Shown here piece by piece: positions 29,801 to 38,156 of a stretch of 64,000 bases of DNA. The stretch lies in NCBI RefSeq assembly GCF_003259505.1, contig NZ_QLLK01000006.1:62001-126000 (forward strand), in the 5' to 3' direction. Position 1 is the stretch's first letter, and each line of letters opens with the position of its first letter. The position numbers and the translations under genes are program-made. A model generated the notes under the pieces. The model was not told the DNA's origin. It searched no databases and saw only the letters and a program-made list of their open reading frames with translations. Source of the DNA: Algoriphagus yeomjeoni. Its GTDB lineage: Bacteria > Bacteroidota > Bacteroidia > Cytophagales > Cyclobacteriaceae.

Positions 29801-30377
29801 TGCTAACGGGCTTCCACTTAGAACCACTGACCTTGTTAATTTCGGAAGTGCACTACCAAATTGGGTTGGAGGCTTTAATAACTCCTTCAACTATAAGGGA
29901 GTAATGCTGTCGTTCCTGATTGACTATAAGTTGGGAAATACTATGCTTTCCGGTACCAATTTTAATGCTACCAGACATGGTTTACATAAAATGACCTTGG
30001 AAGGAAGAGAAGGTGGAGTCGTAGGAGATGGAGTAAACGAAGCTGGTGAAATAAATACAGCAGTAGCGCCAGTGCAGTCCTATTGGGAAGTAGTTAGATC
30101 TCAAGCTTTAGTAGAGCCAGTGATCTATGATGGAGGTTATGTGAAACTTCGCCAAATCACTTTGGGCTATGATTTTACCAAACATTTACCTGAAAACCAG
30201 CCATTCAAATCGGTCAAGCTGAATTTCGTGGCAAATAACGTATTCATGATAAAGAAATGGGTTGATAATATTGATCCAGAATCATTCGGGTATTCTTCTG
30301 ATAATTTGGTTGGTATGGAGTCCACGGGTCTTCCTTCTACCAGAGGTTTAGGTTTTAATCTTAATGTCAAATTCTAA
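26838..30377 (+). CDS. SusC/RagA-family TonB-dependent transporter with N-terminal STN signalling domain
   Basis: 1,179 residues. The signal peptide (RKFVLLLCMSYSISWFASAQ) is followed by an STN domain (about 45-110, FKVSIAYKDELVQSK), a CarboxypepD_reg-like domain (about 155-235, ITGRVTDENGMGFPGVNI), the plug (about 245-390, with VMNALQGKVAGVSIS and IRIRGQSSISGQNNPLIVVN) and a 22-strand barrel ending in phenylalanine. It imports oligosaccharide-sized ligands across the outer membrane using TonB energy. The STN domain contacts FecR, so transport and induction are coupled. The ligand is not revealed by sequence. Confidence 0.96.
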   Translation: MRKFVLLLCMSYSISWFASAQVEGLIASEKNLDTYSSRSENRDLKEVLTQFENKFKVSIAYKDELVQSKRIKSSKSSFSSVEEGLKVILKETGLSYEKAGENFYVIFQNKSSLAAKDPILNNILSSAAAPSSEGRTSASNARISRNAISKLERRRIEITGRVTDENGMGFPGVNILLKGTSTGTVSGNNGNYSINVESETSVLVFSFVGYLNQEEVVGNRSVVNISMQVDASDLEEVVVTALGIEKSAKSLGYATSTVKSDELTINRTPNVMNALQGKVAGVSISALGSGPGGTSKIRIRGQSSISGQNNPLIVVNGVPIDNTNFGSNPGNNASDSSIGVRGGGNTSDGGDGLSSINPDDVQSMTILKGAAAAALYGSRAKDGVVMITTKTKNESRGLGVTYNLNYTNEAPLDFTDYQYEYGQGEQGVRPTTPNPTSGQWSFGEKFAPGMTQMLFDGVVVPYVPVRGIINDFFRNGQNVTNSITLATSGEKGGMSLSFSDLNSKGIVPNNTYNRKTINLGFAYDLSSKLSFRGNFNYSHEQNDNPPNIGQQDNTIPVALYNMANSMPLDVLRENRYDANGNEAVYSRFRNRTNPYFTLSDQFQNIRRDRIFGNIAVKYQLTDWLFVQGRVGQDFWTRDQDYNNFPTGQASRAPAPAGFVNGVYTQEQRRFREINTDFLINANKEFGDFGINANIGGNHMQRRSDLNSVQVTDFVVRDLYTVQNGRAKDPIYDLNERAVNSIYGSAEVSYKDMLFLTGTVRNDWFSTLSEENRSILYPSLSASWVFTENFAQSSWLNFGKLRVAYAEVGSDADVGAYSNVLFYGINNNLFGGQPVGGPNGSNLPNPNLRPMRIGEAEVGLELRMFQGKVSLDLAAYRKLTTDQIVSAQISDASGFVNTSINSGQSENKGIEMLLTIVPVENDNFTWEFSANSAYNKTKVLSLLTDNPGERITVGTHVFNGELRQIVGMEMGQVAGFGYRRDDQGRKIFGANGLPLRTTDLVNFGSALPNWVGGFNNSFNYKGVMLSFLIDYKLGNTMLSGTNFNATRHGLHKMTLEGREGGVVGDGVNEAGEINTAVAPVQSYWEVVRSQALVEPVIYDGGYVKLRQITLGYDFTKHLPENQPFKSVKLNFVANNVFMIKKWVDNIDPESFGYSSDNLVGMESTGLPSTRGLGFNLNVKF

Positions 30378-30388
30378 ACTATAAAGAC

Positions 30389-31906
30389 ATGAAAAAGATC
30401 TTAAATTATATATTCTTAGCGTCCATTCTGATGTATACATCAGCTTGCGACAGCAATTTCGACGAGCTGAATACGAATAAAGTTAGTGCTACGGCTATTG
30501 ACCCGGCGTTTCAACTAAATGCAGCAATTGTTGGCTGCGCTTATCCAAACGGTACGCTGATATATGACATAGGCATTGTTCAACAGATTATATCGCCAAA
30601 CTCCGGCGTACTTACAGGTGCTAATTTCAATCAAGATAATAGAAATGCAACTCAGGAACTTTGGCAGCGATATTATCGAGATGTGATCAAGAATACGAGA
30701 GATGTAATCAGTCAAGTCCAAGATGATCCGACCAGAGCTAATCTGCTAAACATGACACGGATTATTCAGGCATTTGCATTTATGGTTTTGACTGATGACT
30801 ATGGAAGTATACCTTATTTCGAAGGCGGATTAGGCTATTCTCAGCAGGTATTTTTCCCTACATATGATTCTCAAGAAGTTATTTATGAGGACATCATCAA
30901 GGAATTGACTGAGGCTACAGCAGCTTTGAATCTTTCAGGAAAAATTGAAACTGCGGATATCCTGTATGGAGGGAATTTGAATAAGTGGAAAAGCTTTGGC
31001 AATTCGCTATTGCTGCGGGCTGGCATGAGGTTGAGTGCTGTAAATGCAACAAAAGCTCAACAGGTAGTTCAGGCAGCATTTCAGGGTGGAGTGATTCTTT
31101 CAAATGCCGACAATGCAAAAATTAACCATGATGCTAACTATTTGAATACAATTGGAAACTTATTGAATTCTACAGAGGCATCGAATTTCTATTTGACAGC
31201 TCCATTTGTGGATTATTTGAAAAGTAAAAATGACCCTCGCCTCTCTGCGATAGCAATCACTTATGTAGATGCTAAATCAGGTCCAGAGCAGACGGTGGCA
31301 GCTGGTACTTATGACGCTAGTGTACATGTAGGTATGCCAATGGGAAATGATAATGCTGGTGCGGTACAAGCTGCTGCAAATCTGGGCTTAACAAGCTTTT
31401 ATGAATTTGCCCAAGCAGATAGAAGAAGACTTGCCAAAAATACAGCACCAAATTTCTTAGTTACAGCTTCACAAAACAACCTTCTTTTAGCTGAAGCTAG
31501 ACAAAGAGGTTGGATTAGTTCAGGAGATGTCGAATCATACTATAACGCAGGAGTAAGGGCTCACATGGAACAGTTGGGTACGGTAGATGCTGCATCTTCT
31601 ATTGCACCAGCGGCTGCAGATGCATATTTAGCAGCAAATCCATTTGATGCTTCTAAGGCGCTTGAAATGATAAATACTCAATATTGGGTATCATCATTTA
31701 TGAATGGACCGGAGGCTTATGCCAATTTCCGAAGGTCTGGATTTCCTATCCTTACCACCAACCCTTTCCCAGGAAAAGAGGTTGATTTTATTAATCGGAT
31801 AACTTATCCGAATTCAGAAATTTCGGTAAATTCTGAAAACGTGCAGGCTGCTATTTCAGCTAGTGGAGCTGATAATCTTGCAACGAAAGTTTGGTGGGAC
31901 AAATAG
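30389..31906 (+). CDS. SusD/RagB-family nutrient-binding lipoprotein
   Basis: 505 residues, with a lipobox (MYTSAC, Cys20) followed by DSNFDELNTNKV, the typical start of the SusD-like_2 group. It caps the SusC barrel outside the cell and captures ligand. The C-terminal QYWVSSFMNGPEAYANFRRSG motif is a family hallmark. It begins 11 bases after susC and ends in a strong terminator. Confidence 0.94.
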   Translation: MKKILNYIFLASILMYTSACDSNFDELNTNKVSATAIDPAFQLNAAIVGCAYPNGTLIYDIGIVQQIISPNSGVLTGANFNQDNRNATQELWQRYYRDVIKNTRDVISQVQDDPTRANLLNMTRIIQAFAFMVLTDDYGSIPYFEGGLGYSQQVFFPTYDSQEVIYEDIIKELTEATAALNLSGKIETADILYGGNLNKWKSFGNSLLLRAGMRLSAVNATKAQQVVQAAFQGGVILSNADNAKINHDANYLNTIGNLLNSTEASNFYLTAPFVDYLKSKNDPRLSAIAITYVDAKSGPEQTVAAGTYDASVHVGMPMGNDNAGAVQAAANLGLTSFYEFAQADRRRLAKNTAPNFLVTASQNNLLLAEARQRGWISSGDVESYYNAGVRAHMEQLGTVDAASSIAPAAADAYLAANPFDASKALEMINTQYWVSSFMNGPEAYANFRRSGFPILTTNPFPGKEVDFINRITYPNSEISVNSENVQAAISASGADNLATKVWWDK

Positions 31907-31913
31907 AAATATG

Positions 31914-31947
31914 ACCGAGTCTGGAAAATCCAGGCTCGGTTTTTTTG
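31914..31947 (+). terminator. Rho-independent terminator behind susD
   Basis: ACCGAG-T-CTGGA pairs with TCCAG-G-CTCGGT around an AAA loop, followed by seven T. The next gene starts only about 20 bases later. Confidence 0.85.
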
Positions 31948-31966
31948 ATTTTAGTTATATTCCAAA

Positions 31967-32899
31967 ATGAACAAAACCTATATAACCCTTCTGTTTCTAT
32001 TCTTTTTAGGGATAGATTCTTTTGCACAACAGATTTCCAAAGAGGAAATGCTCTTTCTCACCCAAGAATGGAAAGGAGAAAGATTTGATGATGGTCGCCC
32101 TAAAGTTTCTGATGACCTATTGAGGCGTATGAAAATCGTAACCCATGACGAAGCGTGGGCAGTGATGAAAAATGCAGGCTATAAATATCAATATGCCGAA
32201 GGCTGGGAAATGATCAACCCTGACAGCATTATGGTGGGGAGGGCTTTGACTGCCACTTTTATGCCTGGCAGACCAGACATTCATGGAGCTATAGATGCTC
32301 GTGGAAAGGCTGAAGGAAAAAAGGGTCAAAATGTCTGGCCGGTGGATTTGTTGGTGAAAGGCGATGTCTATGTAGCCGATCAATTTGGAATTCATGATGG
32401 AGGTCCGACGATTGGCGATAATGTAGGCAATGCAATTTTTGCCAATTCAGGCAACGGAATAGTTTATAACGGAGCGATCAGAGACATCGCCGGGCTCAAA
32501 GAAATCGGTGGGTTCACTTCCTATTTCCGTAGCTATCATCCTTCCCATCACAATCAACCTCGAGATTTGAATACCATGTTAATTGGCATCAATAAACCTA
32601 CAAAAATCGGTCAAGCTACAGTGATGGCTGGTGATGTGGTTTTGGGTCGTGATGGAGCAGTATCCTTTATTCCTGCTCACTTAGTGGAGCAAGTGGTAGT
32701 CACTTCTGAAGTAGTGCGTCTGAGAGATATGTTTGGACATGAGAGGATTAGAGAGGGAAAATACACTGCTGGAGATATCGATACCAGATGGTCTGATGAG
32801 ATAGAGAAAGACTTTTCTCAGTGGCTAGAATCCCATATAGATGAATTGCCAATAGCACGCGAGCAAATTCAAGAAATACTTAAAAACAGAACCTGGTAA
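31967..32899 (+). CDS. Exported RraA-family protein (aldolase-like), copy 1
   Basis: 310 residues against about 160 for plain RraA; the extra part is an N-terminal region of about 95 residues shared with copy 2. A signal peptide (NKTYITLLFLFFLGIDSFAQ) sends it to the periplasm. The RraA core shows GDNVGNAIFANSGNGIVYNG-AIRD, the pattern of 4-hydroxy-4-methyl-2-oxoglutarate aldolase relatives, with Asn where many enzymes have Asp before Gly. Such enzymes cleave 2-keto-4-hydroxy acids to pyruvate or decarboxylate oxaloacetate, using Mg2+. The next gene encodes an exported dehydratase that could supply the keto acid. A non-enzymatic role remains possible. Confidence 0.85.
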   Translation: MNKTYITLLFLFFLGIDSFAQQISKEEMLFLTQEWKGERFDDGRPKVSDDLLRRMKIVTHDEAWAVMKNAGYKYQYAEGWEMINPDSIMVGRALTATFMPGRPDIHGAIDARGKAEGKKGQNVWPVDLLVKGDVYVADQFGIHDGGPTIGDNVGNAIFANSGNGIVYNGAIRDIAGLKEIGGFTSYFRSYHPSHHNQPRDLNTMLIGINKPTKIGQATVMAGDVVLGRDGAVSFIPAHLVEQVVVTSEVVRLRDMFGHERIREGKYTAGDIDTRWSDEIEKDFSQWLESHIDELPIAREQIQEILKNRTW

Positions 32900-32923
32900 T
32901 ATTTAATACAACCCATAAAACCT

Positions 32924-34198
32924 ATGAAATCTAAGAATTCAAGAAGATCATTTCTACAAAAAAGTGCCGTAGCTGGACTGACTGGAGCTGGCTTAATGGG
33001 GACTTTTGGTGGACTAAATGAAGCCGTTGCCAAGCAAAATCCTTACTCTAATCCTTCTGACCTGAAAATCACAGATGTAAAATGCGGCTATGTGCGTGGG
33101 GCTGTATATGTTAAAATATACACCAATCAAGACGTCTGGGGCTGTGGAGAAGCAGTAGATGCTATCCAAGGCACTTACTACATGATTCAGAGGATGGGCA
33201 GACAGCTTCAAGGACAAAACCCACTTAACCCTAATCGTCTTGCAGAGCAAATCAGAAAAGGAGCTTTTTTTGGTGGCGCACAATCTGGCGTTTTTGTGGC
33301 AGTTTTGACTGCGATAGAGACAGCACTCTGGGATATTACCGGAAAAGTTTTTAATGTCCCTGTTTATCAATTATTGGGTGGGAAATTCAGAGATAAAATT
33401 CGTGTTTACTGCGATACAGCACTTTATACTTCCACCAATCCAACTCCAAATGATTATGCGCTAGCGGCGAGAAACGCCGTTTCCAGAGGCTACAATGCAG
33501 TAAAATTTGATGTTGATGACGCAAGAGATCCCAATAAATATGACCGTTTCAACTGGACGGCAAGTCCTTTGGAAATAGACAGAATGTACAATGCCATTGC
33601 GGCAGTACGAGAAGAGGTGGGGCCAAATATTGATATCTGTGTAGATATGCACGGGCGTTACGACGCGATAACGGGAATGAAAATGGCGAAAGCTTATGAG
33701 CCGTTAAACTTGATGTTCTTGGAAGAACCAATTCCTGCCGATAACCCGGAAATGTATAAGCACATCACTCAGGAGACTAGCACTCCGATCTGTGCTGGTG
33801 AGAATATTTACCTCGCCTACGGTTTTACAAAACTATTGTCAGACGGAGCATTGAATATTATTATGCCTGATTTGCAAAAAGCAGGTGGACTCGGAGAAGG
33901 ACAACGAATAGCAAACCTAGCTAACCTTTATTATGTGCCTTTTTCTCCACACATGGTTGCTTCTTTCTTAGGAGCAATGGCGAGTTGCCATGTCTGTGCC
34001 TCTGTGCCTAACTTCCAGATCATGGAGTGGCAAATCTATATGGACACTGATGATTTATGGAAAGACATAGTGACTTATGATGGCCCAAGAACAGAAAACA
34101 GCTTTATCACAGTCTCTGAGAAACCTGGAATCGGTGTAGAAATCAACGAGGAAGGGATGAAAAAGCATGCAGTCCCAGGCATTCCATTCTTTGAGTAA
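32924..34198 (+). CDS. Tat-exported mandelate racemase/enolase-superfamily dehydratase, copy 1 (galactonate dehydratase-like)
   Basis: 424 residues. A twin-arginine signal (SRRSFLQKSAVAGLTGAG) precedes an enolase-superfamily capping domain and a TIM barrel. Mg2+ ligands are Asp241 (VDMHGR), Glu267 or Glu268 (FLEEP) and Glu293 (AGEN). His243 and His343 (FSPHMVAS) are in positions of acid/base residues of D-galactonate dehydratase-type enzymes. The expected reaction is dehydration of an aldonate to a 2-keto-3-deoxy acid. Location in the periplasm is unusual for this superfamily. It follows RraA copy 1 by 24 bases. Confidence 0.88.
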   Translation: MKSKNSRRSFLQKSAVAGLTGAGLMGTFGGLNEAVAKQNPYSNPSDLKITDVKCGYVRGAVYVKIYTNQDVWGCGEAVDAIQGTYYMIQRMGRQLQGQNPLNPNRLAEQIRKGAFFGGAQSGVFVAVLTAIETALWDITGKVFNVPVYQLLGGKFRDKIRVYCDTALYTSTNPTPNDYALAARNAVSRGYNAVKFDVDDARDPNKYDRFNWTASPLEIDRMYNAIAAVREEVGPNIDICVDMHGRYDAITGMKMAKAYEPLNLMFLEEPIPADNPEMYKHITQETSTPICAGENIYLAYGFTKLLSDGALNIIMPDLQKAGGLGEGQRIANLANLYYVPFSPHMVASFLGAMASCHVCASVPNFQIMEWQIYMDTDDLWKDIVTYDGPRTENSFITVSEKPGIGVEINEEGMKKHAVPGIPFFE

Positions 34199-34260
34199 TC
34201 AGTTAAAATTTTTTCTTCAGTGAGATATAGTGAAGGAAAAAACCTAAATCCAAAATACCA

Positions 34261-35235
34261 ATGAACCCAAATTCAAACCCCCAAAAAAGCATCAAGACTT
34301 CGCTCTTGATCGGCGCTTTTTCTTGTCTCTTTTTACTGCCAAATACAGAGTTGAAAGCCCAAAATGTGGGCGCTTCTCCCGAATACATCAAAGCCTTAAC
34401 TGCTGAATGGACTGGCGAGCGATTTCCTGATGGAAGACCTAAAGTCTCTGATTCAATTTTGGAGCGCCTGAAAAATATCTCCATAGAAGAAGCTTGGGGA
34501 GTTTTGCGCAACAAAGGATATCAGAACCAATATGAAGGCGATTGGCAAATCATGCTTCCTGATGAAGCGATGACTGGTCGGGTAGTGACTGCTCAGTACA
34601 TGCCACTGCGACCAGATTTGGAAAAGCAGGTGAAAGATCAGGGAGTAGAAAAAGAAGGTAGATCCCCTAAGGGAGGGACGAATTCTTGGCCTATTGATAT
34701 TCTCACAAATGGGGATGTGTATGTTGCTGATGGCTATGGTAAAATAGTAGATGGAACGCTGATCGGTGATAATCTCGGAAATGCCATCTATGCCAAATCC
34801 CAGCGAGGCGTGGTCTTTAACGGTTCTGTTCGTGACCAGGAAGGTCTTTCTGAAATCGAAGGCTTCAATGCATGGATGAAAGGACAAGATCCATCCTACA
34901 TTCAGCAAATGATGCTTACTTCTATCAACAGTCCTATTCGGATTGGCAGAGCTACGGTGCTCCCGGGAGATGTAGTTTTAGCAAAGAAATACGGGGTGAT
35001 TTTTATCCCAGCCTATCTGGTGGAGGAGCTTGTTTTGACCTCTGAAGTAACTGGCTTACGCGACGAGTTTGGGCATCAGAGACTTCGGGAAGGAAAATAT
35101 CTTGCGGGACAGATCGACAGCCAATGGACCGAAGAGATAAAGAAGGATTTTCTTAACTGGTTAAATAATTACCCTGGTAAGCTTCCCATGACCAAACAGG
35201 AATTGGACGATTACCTGAAGGAAAGAAATTATTGA
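34261..35235 (+). CDS. Exported RraA-family protein (aldolase-like), copy 2
   Basis: 324 residues, parallel to copy 1 over its whole length: EWTGERFPDGRPKVSDSILE in the N-terminal extension, GDNLGNAIYAKSQRGVVFNG-SVRD in the core, and the C-terminal HQRLREGKYLAGQID. A signal peptide ends near ELKAQ. The two copies differ in the loop after the RD motif (copy 1 has a His-rich YRSYHPSHHNQP, copy 2 WMKGQDPSYIQQ), so they may act on different keto acids. It starts 62 bases after the first dehydratase. Confidence 0.85.
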   Translation: MNPNSNPQKSIKTSLLIGAFSCLFLLPNTELKAQNVGASPEYIKALTAEWTGERFPDGRPKVSDSILERLKNISIEEAWGVLRNKGYQNQYEGDWQIMLPDEAMTGRVVTAQYMPLRPDLEKQVKDQGVEKEGRSPKGGTNSWPIDILTNGDVYVADGYGKIVDGTLIGDNLGNAIYAKSQRGVVFNGSVRDQEGLSEIEGFNAWMKGQDPSYIQQMMLTSINSPIRIGRATVLPGDVVLAKKYGVIFIPAYLVEELVLTSEVTGLRDEFGHQRLREGKYLAGQIDSQWTEEIKKDFLNWLNNYPGKLPMTKQELDDYLKERNY

Positions 35236-35361
35236 GATCTCATGTAGGATCTATGATTTCCCATTTCAAAATCAAAGAAAAGACCTCAGCAATCACTCGA
35301 TTACGTCATTCTTTGGTAATTCCCATTTTTAAATAGAATAAAAACAATAACCCAATAGACC

Positions 35362-36846
35362 ATGAAAAGCACATTACAACACCTCATTCAAAAGAATAAG
35401 GAGCAGGAGCGCGCATACACTGCGCAGCGTCAGGCGGAGATTGATAATCCCTTTACAAAGGACAATAGAAGGGATTTTTTGAAAAAGACAGCTCTTGGCG
35501 GATTAAGTCTCACCGCATTAATGGGACTCGGAATAGAAGATACCATGGCTGAAACTACCAAGAATGTACGCCGGGCTTCCGCTCCATCAGATCTAAAGAT
35601 CACTGATCTTCGCTATGCGCATACCAATGTTATGGGTGGCACTGCTATTCTTCGAATTGATACTAATCAAGGAATTTATGGATTGGGAGAGGTTCGGGAT
35701 GGTGCTGATCCTAGGTATGCACTGATGCTGAAAAGCAGGATTCTCGGGGAAAATCCTTGTAATGTTGAAAAGATTTTTAAAATCATCAAACAGTTTGGTG
35801 GGCAGTCTCGACAAGCCGGCGGCGTTTGTGGTGTTGAGATGGCCCTTTGGGATCTTTGTGGCAAAGCATACAATGTGCCTGCCTGGCAACTTTTAGGAGG
35901 TAGATATCGGGATTCTGTGAGGCTATATGCAGATACGCCTGAAGCAAAATCTCCCGAGGAGCAATTGAAGTTGATTAAATTCAGAACAGAAGAGCAAGGC
36001 TATACTTGGCTCAAAATGGATGTTTCTATTGGAGAGATCATGGATATCCCCGGATGTATTGTCAATCCAGAGATTTTCAAAATGGGTAAAAGTCAGTGGC
36101 AAGGGGGCTATATGTCCTATGCGAACACCGCCCATCCATTCACCGGTGTACAGATTACCGAAAAGGGTCTGGATGAATTGGCCAAAATCGTGGATCATGT
36201 ACGTGGGATGGTAGGTTATGAAATTCCTATCTCTACGGATCATTATGGTCACTTTGATCTAAACAACTGTATTAGACTAGGGCAGGCACTGGATAAGTAT
36301 CGATTAGCTTGGCTGGAGGATATGGTGCCATGGCAGATGTGGCAGCAGCATAAGACGATCACTGATGCACTGAATACGCCAACGACCACAGGCGAGGATA
36401 TTTATTTATTAGAATACTTCAAAGACTTGATAGATAATCATGCAGTAGATATCGTGCATCCGGATTTAGCCTCCTCTGGTGGGCTTTTGGAAACAAAACG
36501 TATTGCTGATTATGCTGAAGAAAAGGGGATAGGAATGGCTATGCATCAGGCTGGAACCCCAGTTTCTTTTATGGCAAATGTGCATTGTGCAGCAGCAACT
36601 CAGAATTTCCTTGCTTTGGAGCATCACTCAGTTGATGTACCTTGGTGGGAGGATTTGGTTACTATGACGGGTGGAGGCAAAATGATCGACAAAGGCTATG
36701 CTCCAGTTCCTTTGGAAGCACCAGGTTTAGGAATTGAGTTGAATGAAGAAGTGGTAAAAGCTCACTTGCATCCTTCGGATAGCTCATATTTTGCTCCTAC
36801 GGATATGTGGAATGAGAAGCGCTCCCACGATAGAACCTACAGTTAA
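35362..36846 (+). CDS. Tat-exported mandelate racemase/enolase-superfamily dehydratase, copy 2
   Basis: 494 residues. An N-terminal region of about 35 residues precedes the twin-arginine signal NRRDFLKKTALGGLSLTALM. Metal ligands are Asp293 (ISTDHYG), Glu319 (WLEDM) and Glu345 (TGEDIY), with His395 in MAMHQAGTP as a likely base. It is diverged from copy 1: it has an insertion around 225-262 and lacks the HGR motif, so a different acid-sugar substrate is likely. Residues 205-220 (QGYTWLKMD) place the barrel Lys. It is followed by a terminator. Confidence 0.87.
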   Translation: MKSTLQHLIQKNKEQERAYTAQRQAEIDNPFTKDNRRDFLKKTALGGLSLTALMGLGIEDTMAETTKNVRRASAPSDLKITDLRYAHTNVMGGTAILRIDTNQGIYGLGEVRDGADPRYALMLKSRILGENPCNVEKIFKIIKQFGGQSRQAGGVCGVEMALWDLCGKAYNVPAWQLLGGRYRDSVRLYADTPEAKSPEEQLKLIKFRTEEQGYTWLKMDVSIGEIMDIPGCIVNPEIFKMGKSQWQGGYMSYANTAHPFTGVQITEKGLDELAKIVDHVRGMVGYEIPISTDHYGHFDLNNCIRLGQALDKYRLAWLEDMVPWQMWQQHKTITDALNTPTTTGEDIYLLEYFKDLIDNHAVDIVHPDLASSGGLLETKRIADYAEEKGIGMAMHQAGTPVSFMANVHCAAATQNFLALEHHSVDVPWWEDLVTMTGGGKMIDKGYAPVPLEAPGLGIELNEEVVKAHLHPSDSSYFAPTDMWNEKRSHDRTYS

Positions 36847-36873
36847 AAAAGCCTATTTTGCTTATTGCTAGAA

Positions 36874-36914
36874 AACCCGAAGACTTGTTGTAAAACTGGT
36901 TTTCGGGTTATTTT
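36874..36914 (+). terminator. Likely terminator behind the second dehydratase
   Basis: AACCCGAA (36874) and TTCGGGTT (36902) form an 8-base-pair stem around a 20-base loop, followed by ATTTT. The long loop and short T-run lower confidence. It lies inside the longest possible reading frame of the next gene, which argues that that gene begins downstream. Confidence 0.5.
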
Positions 36915-36945
36915 AAAAAAAGAATTCACTCAAAAGTCTCTCATT

Positions 36946-38028
36946 TTGAACCCAACAATTACAAAAGCCTTATCAATAGTCAGTGGTGTATTATTCTTAG
37001 CCGCACTCGGCATTACTCTCTTTTCTGGTTTTGCAAATGCCGGGCCCCTCTGGATCGGTTTTTTCTTTATATGCGCAATTGCATTTCTTGGAATTCCAAA
37101 ATTAAAAGGGTACGCCTACTCACTTATGATTTTCGGGTCAGTTGCGATTGCCCTTTATTATCCACAGTATTTCCAAGAATATAAGGGCTTCAAATTTAGC
37201 GCATTGATTGTTCCTTTGATTCAGGTGATCATGTTTGGTATGGGGACATCGATGAGTATCAAAGACTTTCTTGGTGTAGTCAAAATGCCCAAAGGAGTCA
37301 TAATTGGCGTTCTTTGTCAATTTTCTATTATGCCGTTTATTGGATTTACATTGGCAAATATGAGTGGCTTTCCGCCAGAGATTGCAGCCGGAATTATCTT
37401 AATCGGATGCTCGCCGAGTGGAATGGCTTCGAATGTGATGGCTTTCCTTGCCAAAGCCAACCTTGCACTTTCTATCACTGTTACTTCTGTGACTACCTTG
37501 TTAGCTCCTTTTGTGACTCCTTTTTTAATGGGCTGGCTTGCAGGAGAGTTTGTCGCGATTGACGTAGTAGAAATGATGCTTAGCATCGTGAAAATGGTTA
37601 TTCTACCAATTGGGGCAGGTCTTATTTTTAACTACTTCTTGCAAGGAAAAGCCAAATGGTTGGATGATCTCATGCCTATAATTTCAATGGCTGCCATAGC
37701 ATTGATCTTGGTAGTAATAGTAGCTGCGGGTAGAGATAGTCTTCTGGACATTGGTCCTTTATTAATCGTCCTAGTAATTGCTCATAATCTCTTCGGGTAT
37801 GTGCTTGGTTATTGGGCTAGTAGATTGTTTAGACTTAGTGAAAAAGATTGTCGAACCATCGCGATAGAAGTCGGAATGCAAAATGGGGGACTAGCCTCCG
37901 GTATTGCCAAGGAGATGGGAAAGATTGCCACAGTTGGTTTAGCTCCTGCCGTATTCGGTCCTTTTATGAATGTCAGCGGTTCTATACTCGCTTCCTATTG
38001 GCATAAAAAACCAATTAAAGATGAGTAA
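36946..38028 (+). CDS. Bile acid:sodium symporter (SBF) family transporter
   Basis: 360 residues from a TTG at 36946 (MNPTITKALSIVSGV); an upstream TTG at 36865 would add a hydrophilic, cysteine-rich leader that covers the terminator, so I reject it. About 9-10 transmembrane helices are visible. Family motifs are MGTSMSIKDF, ILIGCSPSGMASNVMAFLAK (sodium-binding region) and the crossover EVGMQNGGLASGI. Relatives carry bile acids, pantothenate or other organic acids with Na+. Its place after two periplasmic dehydratase/aldolase pairs suggests import of an organic-acid product, which is inference. Confidence 0.88.
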   Translation: MNPTITKALSIVSGVLFLAALGITLFSGFANAGPLWIGFFFICAIAFLGIPKLKGYAYSLMIFGSVAIALYYPQYFQEYKGFKFSALIVPLIQVIMFGMGTSMSIKDFLGVVKMPKGVIIGVLCQFSIMPFIGFTLANMSGFPPEIAAGIILIGCSPSGMASNVMAFLAKANLALSITVTSVTTLLAPFVTPFLMGWLAGEFVAIDVVEMMLSIVKMVILPIGAGLIFNYFLQGKAKWLDDLMPIISMAAIALILVVIVAAGRDSLLDIGPLLIVLVIAHNLFGYVLGYWASRLFRLSEKDCRTIAIEVGMQNGGLASGIAKEMGKIATVGLAPAVFGPFMNVSGSILASYWHKKPIKDE

Positions 38029-38045
38029 ACCGTAAATTTCTTAAC

Positions 38046-38087
38046 TCAAAAAAAAGAGACAGTCCCACTAATCGGACTGTCTTTTTT
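38046..38087. terminator. Bidirectional terminator between the symporter and DUF1275 genes
   Basis: AGACAGTCC and GGACTGTCT form a 9-base-pair stem around CACTAATC. A run of A precedes it and a run of T follows, so it can serve both converging genes. Confidence 0.85.
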
Positions 38088-38156
38088 GATTGTTCAAAAC
38101 CTTTATGTTAATCTGTTAATTTTGGGTGACTATTAAACTCTGTTTTGTCTATTTTG

